Shown here: positions 24,072 through 32,193 of the stretch, piece by piece
Position numbering within the stretch: the first letter of the stretch is position 1
How the letters are laid out: every line of letters begins with the position of its first letter
Assembly: GCA_010025385.1 (NCBI GenBank)
Contig: RGTL01000002.1
Coordinates: forward strand, 1 to 37,354
Direction of reading: 5' to 3'
DNA length: 37,354 bases
Origin: Gammaproteobacteria bacterium
GTDB lineage: Bacteria; Pseudomonadota; Gammaproteobacteria; Arenicellales; UBA868
The notes under the pieces: model-generated
The model's database searches: none
Told to the model about the DNA's origin: nothing
Seen by the model: the letters and a program-made list of their open reading frames with translations, nothing else
Translations under genes and position numbers: made by a program

Positions 24072-25118
24072 ATGTCTCAACCTGAGCCTCTTCGGGAGTC
24101 TGCAGCGCAGGCCGTGGGGCACCAAGGCAAGGGTCTCGCCCGACGCTTCTACGTGGGGCTCGCCATGGGACTGATTCCGCTCTTTATGATTGCCCTTGTG
24201 GGATTGGGCTCTGACCCCGGTCGTGCCGATCTTTTCACGCCAGCTGAGATCCTCGTGGGCGCGGTAGGGGTTGTCGTATTCTGGATGCTCGGGTTTGCCG
24301 TTTGGGCGCGAAACGCGCTGCTCAGACCGCTGACGGCTTTGGATGTTTGGGCATCAAAGATTCGCCAGGGGGATTTCTCGGCGCGACTTTCCGATTCTCC
24401 CGTTGGAGAAATTAAAGGATTAACCCAGAACATCGACCGCTTATCGGAGTGGCTTGAAGCATTGGCACAGGAGCGAGAGCAAGAGCTGCAGATTCAGCGC
24501 GAGCGGCTGGAGCAGCGCGCCCAGCTGGCAAACGAGCTGCATGATTCGCTCGCACAGACACTCGCCAGCTTGAAGTTTCAGGTTCGGGTTCTTGATGATA
24601 CCTTACGACAGGACAGTGAGCAGGCGATCTGGCACGAGATGGAGCGAATAGAAGGCAGTATCGATGAGGCGAATCTTGAGCTTCGCGAGTTGATCGCTCA
24701 CTTTCGTGCGCCCCAGAGCGAGTATGGTCTTGTGTCTGGAATACAACGTCTGCTCTCTCGGTTGAGGAAAGAAGCGGGAATTGAGGTGGTGCTGCAGAAT
24801 CAGAGTATCGAGTCGCAGCTGGATTCGGAGACCGAAACCCAGCTGTTGCGGATTGTGCAGGAGGCCCTGGCGAATGTCCGTAAACATAGTCGGGCACACA
24901 TGGTGCGGGTATTATTGACTCAAGATGCGGTTACACACCTTCGGATCGTGATCGAAGACGATGGCGAAGGCATGTCAGAGGAGAAGACCGTTGAGTCCGA
25001 AGCGCATCACTTTGGGCTTGAGATTATGCGTGAGCGGGCGGAGTCTATCCAGGCTGAATTGACGATTGAGAGCGAGCCGGGTGAAGGCACCCGTGTCGCG
25101 ATTGAACTGAATCTTTAA
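24072..25118 (+). CDS. NarX-type sensor histidine kinase
   Basis: A 348-aa sensor kinase. Two hydrophobic helices lie at about residues 25-46 and 58-78 with only a dozen residues between them, followed by HAMP (79-131), a coiled coil, a HisKA_3 dimerisation domain with phosphorylatable His157 in NELHDSLAQTLASL, and a HATPase domain with VQEALANVRKHSRA and DDGEGM. The large periplasmic sensor of NarX/NarQ is missing, so it senses a membrane, cytoplasmic or partner signal. 25 bp upstream of the response-regulator gene, and 116 bp after dsrR on the same strand, so it may be co-transcribed with dsr and could regulate it; this is inference. Confidence 0.88.
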   Translation: MSQPEPLRESAAQAVGHQGKGLARRFYVGLAMGLIPLFMIALVGLGSDPGRADLFTPAEILVGAVGVVVFWMLGFAVWARNALLRPLTALDVWASKIRQGDFSARLSDSPVGEIKGLTQNIDRLSEWLEALAQEREQELQIQRERLEQRAQLANELHDSLAQTLASLKFQVRVLDDTLRQDSEQAIWHEMERIEGSIDEANLELRELIAHFRAPQSEYGLVSGIQRLLSRLRKEAGIEVVLQNQSIESQLDSETETQLLRIVQEALANVRKHSRAHMVRVLLTQDAVTHLRIVIEDDGEGMSEEKTVESEAHHFGLEIMRERAESIQAELTIESEPGEGTRVAIELNL

Positions 25119-25143
25119 GCAGCGCATTCCTTTTGAACTCGTT

Positions 25144-25803
25144 ATGAAAATTGTCATCGTCGACGATCATGCGCTTTTTCGAGTGGGCTTAAAGGGCCTG
25201 CTTGAACGGCGAGGTATTGAGGTGGTCGGTGCTGCGGCTGATGGTGAAGAGGGAATGGCATTGGCTAATACCCACAAGCCGGATGTGCTGCTGCTGGATT
25301 TGCGAATGCCGGATCTGGGTGGCCTGGCGGTGCTTCGGCAAATGATTGCTCAAGGTTTTGATATCCCGGTGGTGATGCTCACTACCAGCGCGGACGAGGG
25401 CGATCTCTCTGAGTCGCTTCGAAGCGGCGCTCGTGGCTACCTGCTGAAGGACATGGAGCCCGATGAGCTGATCGTCGCTCTGCAGGATATCGTGCAGGGA
25501 AAAATAGTTGTCGCGCCGGCTTTAACCAGCGTATTGGCGGATTTGGTTCGCCATGGTGACCGCCGGGAGCGAAAAGATGAGCTGGAGCCGTTCAGCAGCC
25601 TCACGCCCCGTGAGCATGAGATCCTCTGCCATCTCTCAGAAGGCCAGAGCAACAAGGTGATTGCCCGAAATCTGAATATTTCCGACGGGACCGTTAAGCT
25701 GCATGTAAAGGCCATTCTCAGGAAGTTGGGTGTTCATTCCCGGGTGGAGGCCGCCGTGATGGCGGTAGAGAGGGGCGTCTGCACGCGCCAAGCCAGTGAG
25801 TAA
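25144..25803 (+). CDS. NarL/LuxR-family response regulator
   Basis: A 219-aa DNA-binding response regulator: receiver domain with the acidic pair DD (residues 7-8), phosphoacceptor Asp52 in LLLDLRMPD and the Thr/Lys switch residues in VVMLTTSADEG and YLLKDME; C-terminal LuxR-type helix-turn-helix with LTPREHEILCHLSEGQSNKVIARNLNIS and GTVKLHVKAILRKLGV. Partner of the kinase just upstream. Its stop is 12 bp from the convergent S24-like gene, so little room for a terminator is left. Confidence 0.92.
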   Translation: MKIVIVDDHALFRVGLKGLLERRGIEVVGAAADGEEGMALANTHKPDVLLLDLRMPDLGGLAVLRQMIAQGFDIPVVMLTTSADEGDLSESLRSGARGYLLKDMEPDELIVALQDIVQGKIVVAPALTSVLADLVRHGDRRERKDELEPFSSLTPREHEILCHLSEGQSNKVIARNLNISDGTVKLHVKAILRKLGVHSRVEAAVMAVERGVCTRQASE

Positions 25804-25815
25804 GCCAGCGGTCTG

Positions 25816-26124
25816 TTACAGGTAGCGTTTTCGATCGCTTCGCCGTCGTCCTGATCGCTGCGTCACGACCCCTCGGATGATTGAGGCGCCTTCGATCCGG
25901 ATGCGTGGAAAACCGTCCTTCAGCGCGCGCAGGGACCACTCGCGCTCTTGAATATGAAGCTGACGAAGAATGACGCCGTCGCCGTGCTCGGCCACGACAA
26001 AGGCGCCGTGGACAATCGGTGCCCCCGGGTCGACGATAACCACGCAGCCCTCGGTGAATTCGGGTGCCATGCTGTCACCGAGCACCTGAAGCGCAAAAGG
26101 CTCTGCTGACGCGCAGCCACTCAT
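25816..26124 (-). CDS. S24 (LexA-like) protein without HTH domain
   Basis: A 102-aa protein consisting only of the C-terminal peptidase-like fold of LexA/UmuD. The serine motif is retained (GDSMAPEF, Ser18), but the catalytic Lys is replaced by Arg (VILRQLHIQ, Arg54, aligned with LexA VTVKRL), and there is neither an N-terminal HTH nor the Ala-Gly self-cleavage site. It is therefore unlikely to be an active self-cleaving repressor. The end is very basic (RSGRRRSDRKRYL). Its ATG overlaps the end of ptsI by 4 bp, so it is translationally coupled to the PTS enzyme I gene. Function unknown. Confidence 0.75.
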   Translation of the reverse strand: MSGCASAEPFALQVLGDSMAPEFTEGCVVIVDPGAPIVHGAFVVAEHGDGVILRQLHIQEREWSLRALKDGFPRIRIEGASIIRGVVTQRSGRRRSDRKRYL

Positions 26125-27872
26125 GAGACGCTCATCGCGTTCAATTGCTCGAGCTGCTGGTACAGGGTATCCGTATCCTTACAGGCGAGAATGGCATTCG
26201 CGATCGGCTCCACATCCGTGATCCGGCTGCTTAGAATCTGCTGGCGGACCTCCAGTAGTTGCGAGGGCTCCATACTGAACTCTCTCAGTCCGAGTCCCAG
26301 CAGTAAACGGGTGAAATGGGTATCGCCCGCCATCTCGCCGCACATTGCGACCGGAATGCGGGCCTCGCGGCCGGCTTTTAGCACGCTGTGGATCAGTCTC
26401 AACACGGAAGGATGGAGCGGATCGTAAAGATAGTTCACGCTATCGTCGACGCGGTCGATCGCGAGCGTGTACTGGATTAGATCGTTCGTCCCGATGGAAA
26501 GGAAGTCTAGCTTGCGGGCAAAAAGATCGGCGGCAATAGCCGCGGCTGGAACCTCGATCATTCCGCCGATAGGAACGTCCTCGTTGAAGGCGATCCCGTC
26601 GCGTTTAAGTTCCGCGCGAACTTCCCGGATGATGGCAAGACTCTGCTCAAGCTCCTGAAGGCTCGACAGCATGGGAATCATCACTCGGGCCTCACCAAAA
26701 AGCGCGGCTCGGAATATCGCTCGCAGCTGAGGCTTGAACAAAGCAGGCTCGCTTAGGCATAAACGAATCGCCCGTAAACCAAGGGCAGGGGTTACCTGAA
26801 CATTGGATTCCACGCGGGCGCCGGCGATCTGTTTGTCGGCGCCGAGGTCGAGCGTGCGGATGGTGACGGGTCCACTTACTGATTTAAGCACCTGACAATA
26901 GGCGCTGTACTGTTCCTCCTCGCTCGGCGACTCGTTCCGGTTCATGAACAGGAACTCGGTTCGATACAAACCCACTCCCGCGGCGCCGCTACCCTGAAGC
27001 GCCGTTACATCGTCGGGTAACTCGATGTTGGCCAGAATGGACACCGGCTCGTTGTCCTGTGTGACCACAGCCTTGCCGAGAACCTTTGTGAGGCGACTTT
27101 CCCGATCCCGCTGCTCGGTGTGTTTGCGCTCGAAAAATTCTATCGTGCTGGTATCGGGCGCGACGATCACCGTACCGTTAGCGGCATCCACAATAAGAGG
27201 ATCGCCGTCCTGAATCGTGCTGAGCACATCATGCATACCGACCACCGCCGGAATGCCCAGGCTGCGAGCGAGAATGGCCGTGTGGGAGATGGGCCCTCCC
27301 AGGCTGGTGATGAACGCGACCATATGTCGATGCCGGAGCGTAATCGCATCAGCTGGACTGACGTCGCGGGCAACAATTATTTTTCCGTCCAGCGGAGTAT
27401 CCACAGTCCTGGTGCTTTCGATAGCCGTAGAGCCAGACTGCAACAACACATCCATCACCCGATCCACCACTTGAGCCACGTCCTCTTTTTTCGTTCTGAG
27501 GTAGGGGTCGGCGATACCCTCGAAGAAAGCGACGAGCGTGTCGCCATGATTCTTAAGCGCCCACTCGGCATTGAGCCTCTGTTGAGCAATTGACTCGACG
27601 GGTTGCTGGGAAATGACTGGGTCGTCAAGCATCATCAGGTGTACATCGATGAATGCGGCGGTCTCGGGTGGTGCGGATTCGGGCAGGGTATCCTGCACCC
27701 GTCTCAGCTCGGAGCGCACGAGCGAGATAGCATGGGAAAAGCGGCCAATTTCGCTATCGACCTGGGATTGATCAAGATGATGCATCGGTATGGTGCTTTG
27801 TTCCTGATCCCAGATCAGGGCATGACCCATCGCGATGCCGCGACCGATTCCGGTACCGTGCAAGGTGTACAT
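26121..27872 (-). CDS. ptsI: PTS enzyme I (PEP-protein phosphotransferase)
   Basis: Transfers phosphate from phosphoenolpyruvate to HPr. The 583-aa protein has the phosphohistidine motif GGPISHTAI (His197) and the C-terminal PEP-binding domain with the active-site Cys in MCGEMAG. It lacks the N-terminal GAF domain of EI-Ntr (PtsP), so it has the PtsI layout although it sits in the nitrogen-PTS/rpoN block. No sugar permease is seen nearby, so the phosphorelay probably serves regulation via PtsN. HPr gene ends at its start (base 27872 shared). Confidence 0.93.
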   Translation of the reverse strand: MYTLHGTGIGRGIAMGHALIWDQEQSTIPMHHLDQSQVDSEIGRFSHAISLVRSELRRVQDTLPESAPPETAAFIDVHLMMLDDPVISQQPVESIAQQRLNAEWALKNHGDTLVAFFEGIADPYLRTKKEDVAQVVDRVMDVLLQSGSTAIESTRTVDTPLDGKIIVARDVSPADAITLRHRHMVAFITSLGGPISHTAILARSLGIPAVVGMHDVLSTIQDGDPLIVDAANGTVIVAPDTSTIEFFERKHTEQRDRESRLTKVLGKAVVTQDNEPVSILANIELPDDVTALQGSGAAGVGLYRTEFLFMNRNESPSEEEQYSAYCQVLKSVSGPVTIRTLDLGADKQIAGARVESNVQVTPALGLRAIRLCLSEPALFKPQLRAIFRAALFGEARVMIPMLSSLQELEQSLAIIREVRAELKRDGIAFNEDVPIGGMIEVPAAAIAADLFARKLDFLSIGTNDLIQYTLAIDRVDDSVNYLYDPLHPSVLRLIHSVLKAGREARIPVAMCGEMAGDTHFTRLLLGLGLREFSMEPSQLLEVRQQILSSRITDVEPIANAILACKDTDTLYQQLEQLNAMSVS

Positions 27873-28144
27873 TATTCCTCCTCTCCGAATCGGTCTTCGA
27901 CCAATTGCTTTATAGCGGCCATGGCTTGCTCTGAATCGGCGCCTTCAGCGCGCAGGGTCAAGCGGGTGCCCTGAGCCGCGGCCAGCATCATCAGGTGCAT
28001 GATGCTCTTCGCATCTGCGCTCGACTTCCCATCAGAAAGCGTGATGGCGCTCTCGAAATGCGCGGCGGTTTTGACAAGTTTTGCGCACGCGCGGGCATGA
28101 AGGCCAAGTCGATTGATTATTTCAATTTCCATCGTCGGCGTCAT
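27872..28144 (-). CDS. HPr-family phosphocarrier
   Basis: A 90-aa HPr/NPr protein that carries phosphate between EI and PtsN. Active-site His16 is in NRLGLHARA, and the segment AKSIMHLMMLAA holds the regulatory Ser position (Ser47), although no HPr kinase gene is visible in the window. Its start overlaps the rapZ stop by 4 bp (ATGA). A shorter start at 28132 is possible. Confidence 0.93.
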   Translation of the reverse strand: MTPTMEIEIINRLGLHARACAKLVKTAAHFESAITLSDGKSSADAKSIMHLMMLAAAQGTRLTLRAEGADSEQAMAAIKQLVEDRFGEEE

Positions 28145-29019
28145 GAAGAGAATGGTAAAGATACCGATTGCAGGTCTCGATGGCGGATCTGCACCATCCG
28201 GTCGGTTTCTCGAAAGAGCCGGGCCAGTCGCTCGACCATGTACACCGAGCGATGTTGCCCTCCCGTGCAGCCAAAGGCGACGGTCAGATAAGGACGGTCG
28301 CTGACATCAAATTGACTGACCCAGAATTTCAGGAACGTCGTCAGCTGATCCACCATCTGGTCTACGGCCGGCGCGTGCTCCAGAAAATCGATGACCGCAC
28401 CATCGAGGCCATTGAGATCCCGCAAGTCTTCTTGCCAGTAAGGATTCGGCAGACATCGAAGATCAACTACGGTGTCGGCCTCCCGGGGAATACCGTGCTT
28501 GTAACCGAAGGACTGCAGCATGAGGATCGGGTCTTTTTCAAGCGTGCCATCGGCAAAGCCGCGAATCGCAGCCCGAAGCCCTTGCGGGGTTGTCACACTG
28601 GTGTCAATCACCCGGTCGGCCAGCTGCGCGATCGGAGCCAGGATCCGCCGTTCGTCGGCTATGCCCTCCATCAGTGAAGTGTGCGGGTTGGTGAGCGGGT
28701 GACGACGACGGGTCTCACTATAGCGTTGCATGATCCTATCGTTGCTGGCTTCGAGAAAAAGGACCCGGGGGTGGATACCGCTCGCGCGTAGACTCGCAAG
28801 ATTCTTATCAAGGGTGCGAAGGAACTCCCGATTCCGGGAATCAATACTAACCGCGATGTTATCCACACCGTAGGACGGATCCCGATGAAGCAAGTGGCTC
28901 AGCGCTCCTAGCATTTTGGCCGGCAGGTTATCGATGCAAAAGTAACCCATATCCTCAAGCGCATGCAGAGCAATACTTTTTCCCGAACCGGAGAGCCCGC
29001 TGACAATGATTAAATCCAT
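28141..29019 (-). CDS. rapZ: RapZ, RNase adapter/nucleotide-binding protein
   Basis: A 292-aa protein with P-loop GLSGSGKS (residues 8-15), DDRIM-type middle part and conserved FGCTGGQHRSVYM near 255-267. RapZ binds GlcN6P and small RNAs GlmY/GlmZ in E. coli; in other bacteria the nucleotide-binding role is less defined. It is located between ptsN and the HPr gene, the usual place in Gammaproteobacteria. Confidence 0.95.
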   Translation of the reverse strand: MDLIIVSGLSGSGKSIALHALEDMGYFCIDNLPAKMLGALSHLLHRDPSYGVDNIAVSIDSRNREFLRTLDKNLASLRASGIHPRVLFLEASNDRIMQRYSETRRRHPLTNPHTSLMEGIADERRILAPIAQLADRVIDTSVTTPQGLRAAIRGFADGTLEKDPILMLQSFGYKHGIPREADTVVDLRCLPNPYWQEDLRDLNGLDGAVIDFLEHAPAVDQMVDQLTTFLKFWVSQFDVSDRPYLTVAFGCTGGQHRSVYMVERLARLFRETDRMVQIRHRDLQSVSLPFSS

Positions 29020-29119
29020 ACACTACCCCTAGAGGCGCAGGCCCTGGACGCCGTAAGAGGCTGGGACTTCGCCGGCGGGTCCAACGTGGTCGCCCGACGG
29101 CTAAGCGTAGCAGAGAAGC

Positions 29120-29602
29120 CTACGAGAGCAGATCAAAGAGCGTGTCGGCGTCCGTGGCGCTAAACAGCGCTTTGCGAAATTCATCCTGTGAAAACGCGTG
29201 TGCCAAGTCACCGAGAATCTTCAGATGCTGATCGGTGGCCTCTGCCGGAACGAGAAGCCCGATGGCCAGGGTGATAGGCTGGTCGTCGATGGCATCGAAA
29301 TCCAGGGGTTTTCCCAATGTCATCACCGCTGCGATGGGCTCCGAGATGCCGTTCAGTCGCCCGTGTGGGATCGCAATCCCATGGCCGATACCGGTGCTGC
29401 CCAGACGCTCCCGTTCGTTGAGAACGGAGAATACGGTTTGCTGATCCATATCTGGAAGATGGCGAGAGAGACGGTCGGCCATCTCTTCGAGCATTCGTTT
29501 TTTGCTGGAGGTCTTGACGTTGATCGCGACGCGGTCACGAGCCAGAAAACGGGCGAGTGGGCCCTCGGCCTCAGCGGGTTTTACTCGGGCGGCCTCCATC
29601 AT
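29120..29602 (-). CDS. ptsN: PtsN, nitrogen-regulatory EIIA
   Basis: A 160-aa EIIA-Ntr protein, the phosphate acceptor at the end of the EI/HPr relay with regulatory targets such as potassium transport and PhoR in E. coli. The phosphorylation site is His80 in GIGHGIAIPHGR. Its ATG overlaps the hpf stop by 4 bp, and 100 bp separate it from rapZ. Confidence 0.95.
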   Translation of the reverse strand: MMEAARVKPAEAEGPLARFLARDRVAINVKTSSKKRMLEEMADRLSRHLPDMDQQTVFSVLNERERLGSTGIGHGIAIPHGRLNGISEPIAAVMTLGKPLDFDAIDDQPITLAIGLLVPAEATDQHLKILGDLAHAFSQDEFRKALFSATDADTLFDLLS

Positions 29603-29928
29603 GATGTTTCCGGAAAGTGCTTGATGCCGCCGTCTTTCTGGTGATGATCCGCGCTTCGATCTTTGTGCTTACGAAGTTGCGCATCGAGTTTCTCAGCCAT
29701 TGCATCAATCGCACCATACATATCCGCTCCCTGTGCCCGAGCATGTATTTGAGCGCCGGAGACACTGACGGTGATCTCGGCGTCGTGGCCGCTTTTCTGG
29801 ATATGAAGCACCACATGGGCACTCACGATAGGTTCTGCATGATTGATCACGCGATCAATCCGCTGCTCGATGTAACTCCGCAGTGAGTCAGATATATCGA
29901 CGTGCTGGCCGGTAATAATGAGGTCCAT
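29599..29928 (-). CDS. hpf: HPF, short-type ribosome hibernation factor
   Basis: A 109-aa protein of the YfiA/HPF family that binds the 30S decoding centre and promotes 100S dimer formation in stationary phase. Begins MDLIITGQHVDISDSLRSYIEQRIDRV, with the basic helix EKLDAQLRKHKDRS near the end. It is the short type without the dimerisation domain of long HPF. It starts 13 bp after rpoN. Confidence 0.94.
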   Translation of the reverse strand: MDLIITGQHVDISDSLRSYIEQRIDRVINHAEPIVSAHVVLHIQKSGHDAEITVSVSGAQIHARAQGADMYGAIDAMAEKLDAQLRKHKDRSADHHQKDGGIKHFPETS

Positions 29929-29941
29929 GAGTGTTGAGTAC

Positions 29942-31408
29942 CTAAAGTGAGCGGATGCCGCGGCGCTGGGTCGCGGGTGGGATATTCATTTGGTCTCGGT
30001 ATTTGGCGACGGTACGGCGGGCGATGGGAATGCCCTCTGCTCCAAGCAGCTTGGCCAGCGCCCCATCGCTGATTGGCTGTTCAGCGGGCTCGCATTCTAT
30101 CACTTTACGGATCCTGGCCTTCGCGGCACGCGCGGAGACGCGATCCTCGGTGTCGCCCCCCAGACCGACTGAAAAGAAGTGTTTTAGAGGATAGACGCCC
30201 AACGGCGTGAGCAGATACTTCTGATTGATTGCTCGTGAGACTGTCGATTCATGAATATCCAGCGTGTCGGCAAGGTTGTGCAGGGTCAAGGGCTTGAGCC
30301 CGTGATCTCCGGAGTGCATGAAGTTCTGTTGGATAGCCAGGATCGCCTCGGCCACACGTAAGACCGTCTGTTCGCGTTGCTCCAGACTTTTGACAAACCC
30401 TTGTGCGTCCCTGAGGTGATCTTTGATGTACTTTCGGGTGTCTGCATCGGGGGTCTTGAGATAGTCCCGGTAGCTGTCGTTGACTCGGATCCGACGACTG
30501 TCGCGTCGAGTCAGCCGTACGGTCCAATGGCCTTCGACCTGCTTTGCGATGACATCCGGCACTAACGTTTCTGTCGGTTTAGGAGATATTTGCTCGCCGG
30601 GTTTGGGATCGAGTGACTGGATGAGCGCAATGGCTTTCGCCAGATCTTCTTTGCTCGTGCCGATTTTTTCCATGAGGGCGGGGTAGGCATGGGCGGCGAG
30701 CAAATCCATATGCGAATCGATGATGACGACCGCATCGGCGAGACCTGGTGTCAGCGGATCAAGCCGTTTTAATTGCAGAAGTAAACACTCCCTTAAATCC
30801 CGCGCGCCGATTCCGGGTAGGCCAACGCTTTGGATCAGTTGGAGCACGGCGTCTAATTCTTCATCTGAAGGGCAAAGGTGGTCTTTTAGGATAGCGCGCA
30901 CTTCTAGATGGCTGGCGGTGACATAACCTCTTTCATCCAGGCAGCCAATCAGCGCGTTAGCCATTAGCGCCTCCGATGGGCTCAGTCGATGCAGAGCGAG
31001 TTCGGCCAGAAGCCGTTGTTGCAAGATACGCACCGGATCCGCCCACACCGACCGATCGGGCTCCTGAGAGAACTCCCCATCGGTACTCATGTAGCTCGGA
31101 TAACCGCCTTCGTCCCAGCGCGTCTCGTTTGCAATCATTTCTGCTGACGGTGCGTCAAAAGACGAGTCGGCCGGTGAAGGAGACGGCGCTCCCGGGCTCG
31201 CAGTGCTATTGGCCAGGTCATCGGGATCGATGTCAACGACTGACGCGTTAGCGAAGCCCGTTTCCTCCAGGAAGGGGTTGGAATCGAGCGCCGAGCGAAT
31301 CTCAAGATCCAATTCGATGCGACTGAGTTGTAGGACCCGTAAAGATTGGGTCAGCTGCGCATTCAGCTGCAATCGCTGGGTCTGGCGAAGTTGCAGAGCG
31401 TGTTTCAT
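29942..31408 (-). CDS. rpoN: RpoN, sigma-54 factor
   Basis: A 488-aa sigma-54. Region I is Gln/Leu-rich (MKHALQLRQTQRLQLNAQL), followed by an acidic region II (residues about 50-110), the core-binding domain, a helix-turn-helix (LADTLDIHESTVSRAI) and the C-terminal RpoN box (ARRTVAKYRD). Length normal. It lies between lptB and hpf, the classical arrangement. I did not find a convincing -24/-12 sigma-54 promoter upstream of the sox or dsr genes. Confidence 0.96.
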   Translation of the reverse strand: MKHALQLRQTQRLQLNAQLTQSLRVLQLSRIELDLEIRSALDSNPFLEETGFANASVVDIDPDDLANSTASPGAPSPSPADSSFDAPSAEMIANETRWDEGGYPSYMSTDGEFSQEPDRSVWADPVRILQQRLLAELALHRLSPSEALMANALIGCLDERGYVTASHLEVRAILKDHLCPSDEELDAVLQLIQSVGLPGIGARDLRECLLLQLKRLDPLTPGLADAVVIIDSHMDLLAAHAYPALMEKIGTSKEDLAKAIALIQSLDPKPGEQISPKPTETLVPDVIAKQVEGHWTVRLTRRDSRRIRVNDSYRDYLKTPDADTRKYIKDHLRDAQGFVKSLEQREQTVLRVAEAILAIQQNFMHSGDHGLKPLTLHNLADTLDIHESTVSRAINQKYLLTPLGVYPLKHFFSVGLGGDTEDRVSARAAKARIRKVIECEPAEQPISDGALAKLLGAEGIPIARRTVAKYRDQMNIPPATQRRGIRSL

Positions 31409-31429
31409 GGGTGGGCAATGCCCCAGTGG

Positions 31430-32155
31430 CTAAAGCCGAAATCCGGTTCCCAGGTAAACAGAGCGCACTTCTTCATGCGCAAGAATGTGCTCGGCTGTGC
31501 CCTCGGTCAGAACACGCCCCTGGGTCAGGATGTAGGCCCGGTCACAGATCCCGAGTGTTTCGCGAACATTGTGATCGGTGATCAGCACGCCGATGCCCAT
31601 AGCCTTCAGGTCGCTGATCAATCGCTGAATGTCGATGATCGAAATCGGATCAATGCCCGCAAACGGTTCATCGAGAAGCATGAAAGAAGGTTGCAGCGAT
31701 ACCGCCCGGGCAATCTCGACGCGCCGACGTTCGCCACCCGACAGGCTGTATCCGTAATCCGCTGACTTATGGATGATTCCAAACTTGTCGAGCATGTCGT
31801 CTGCGCGCTGTTCACGGGCCGCGCGGTCAAGACCGGGTACCGCCTCTAGGACAGCAAGTAAATTTTCGCGAACCGTGAGGCGCCGAAAGATAGAAGCTTC
31901 CTGAGGCAAATAACCAATCCCTTTTCTCGCGCGCTCGTGCATGGGCAAGTGACTGATATCCTGCCCATCCAGAAGAATGGCCCCCCCGTCCCGCCGCACC
32001 AAGCCGCAGATCATGTAAAAACACGTCGTCTTGCCTGCACCGTTGGGCCCCAAAAGGCCCACAATCTCCCCGCCACTGACGCTAACGTCAACATCGTCAA
32101 CGACGGTAGACCGACCAAATCGCTTGATCAAGCCTTGCGTGGCGAGGGTGCTCAT
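31430..32155 (-). CDS. lptB: LptB, LPS export ABC ATPase
   Basis: Cytoplasmic ATPase that powers LPS extraction by LptFG. The 241-aa product has Walker [10 protein letters not shown], signature LSGGERRR and Walker [11 protein letters not shown]. It follows lptA by 38 bp and precedes rpoN by 21 bp. Confidence 0.96.
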   Translation of the reverse strand: MSTLATQGLIKRFGRSTVVDDVDVSVSGGEIVGLLGPNGAGKTTCFYMICGLVRRDGGAILLDGQDISHLPMHERARKGIGYLPQEASIFRRLTVRENLLAVLEAVPGLDRAAREQRADDMLDKFGIIHKSADYGYSLSGGERRRVEIARAVSLQPSFMLLDEPFAGIDPISIIDIQRLISDLKAMGIGVLITDHNVRETLGICDRAYILTQGRVLTEGTAEHILAHEEVRSVYLGTGFRL

Positions 32156-32193
32156 TGCGTGTGAAAAGTGTCAGCCGAGAGTGAAGGAAGGAT

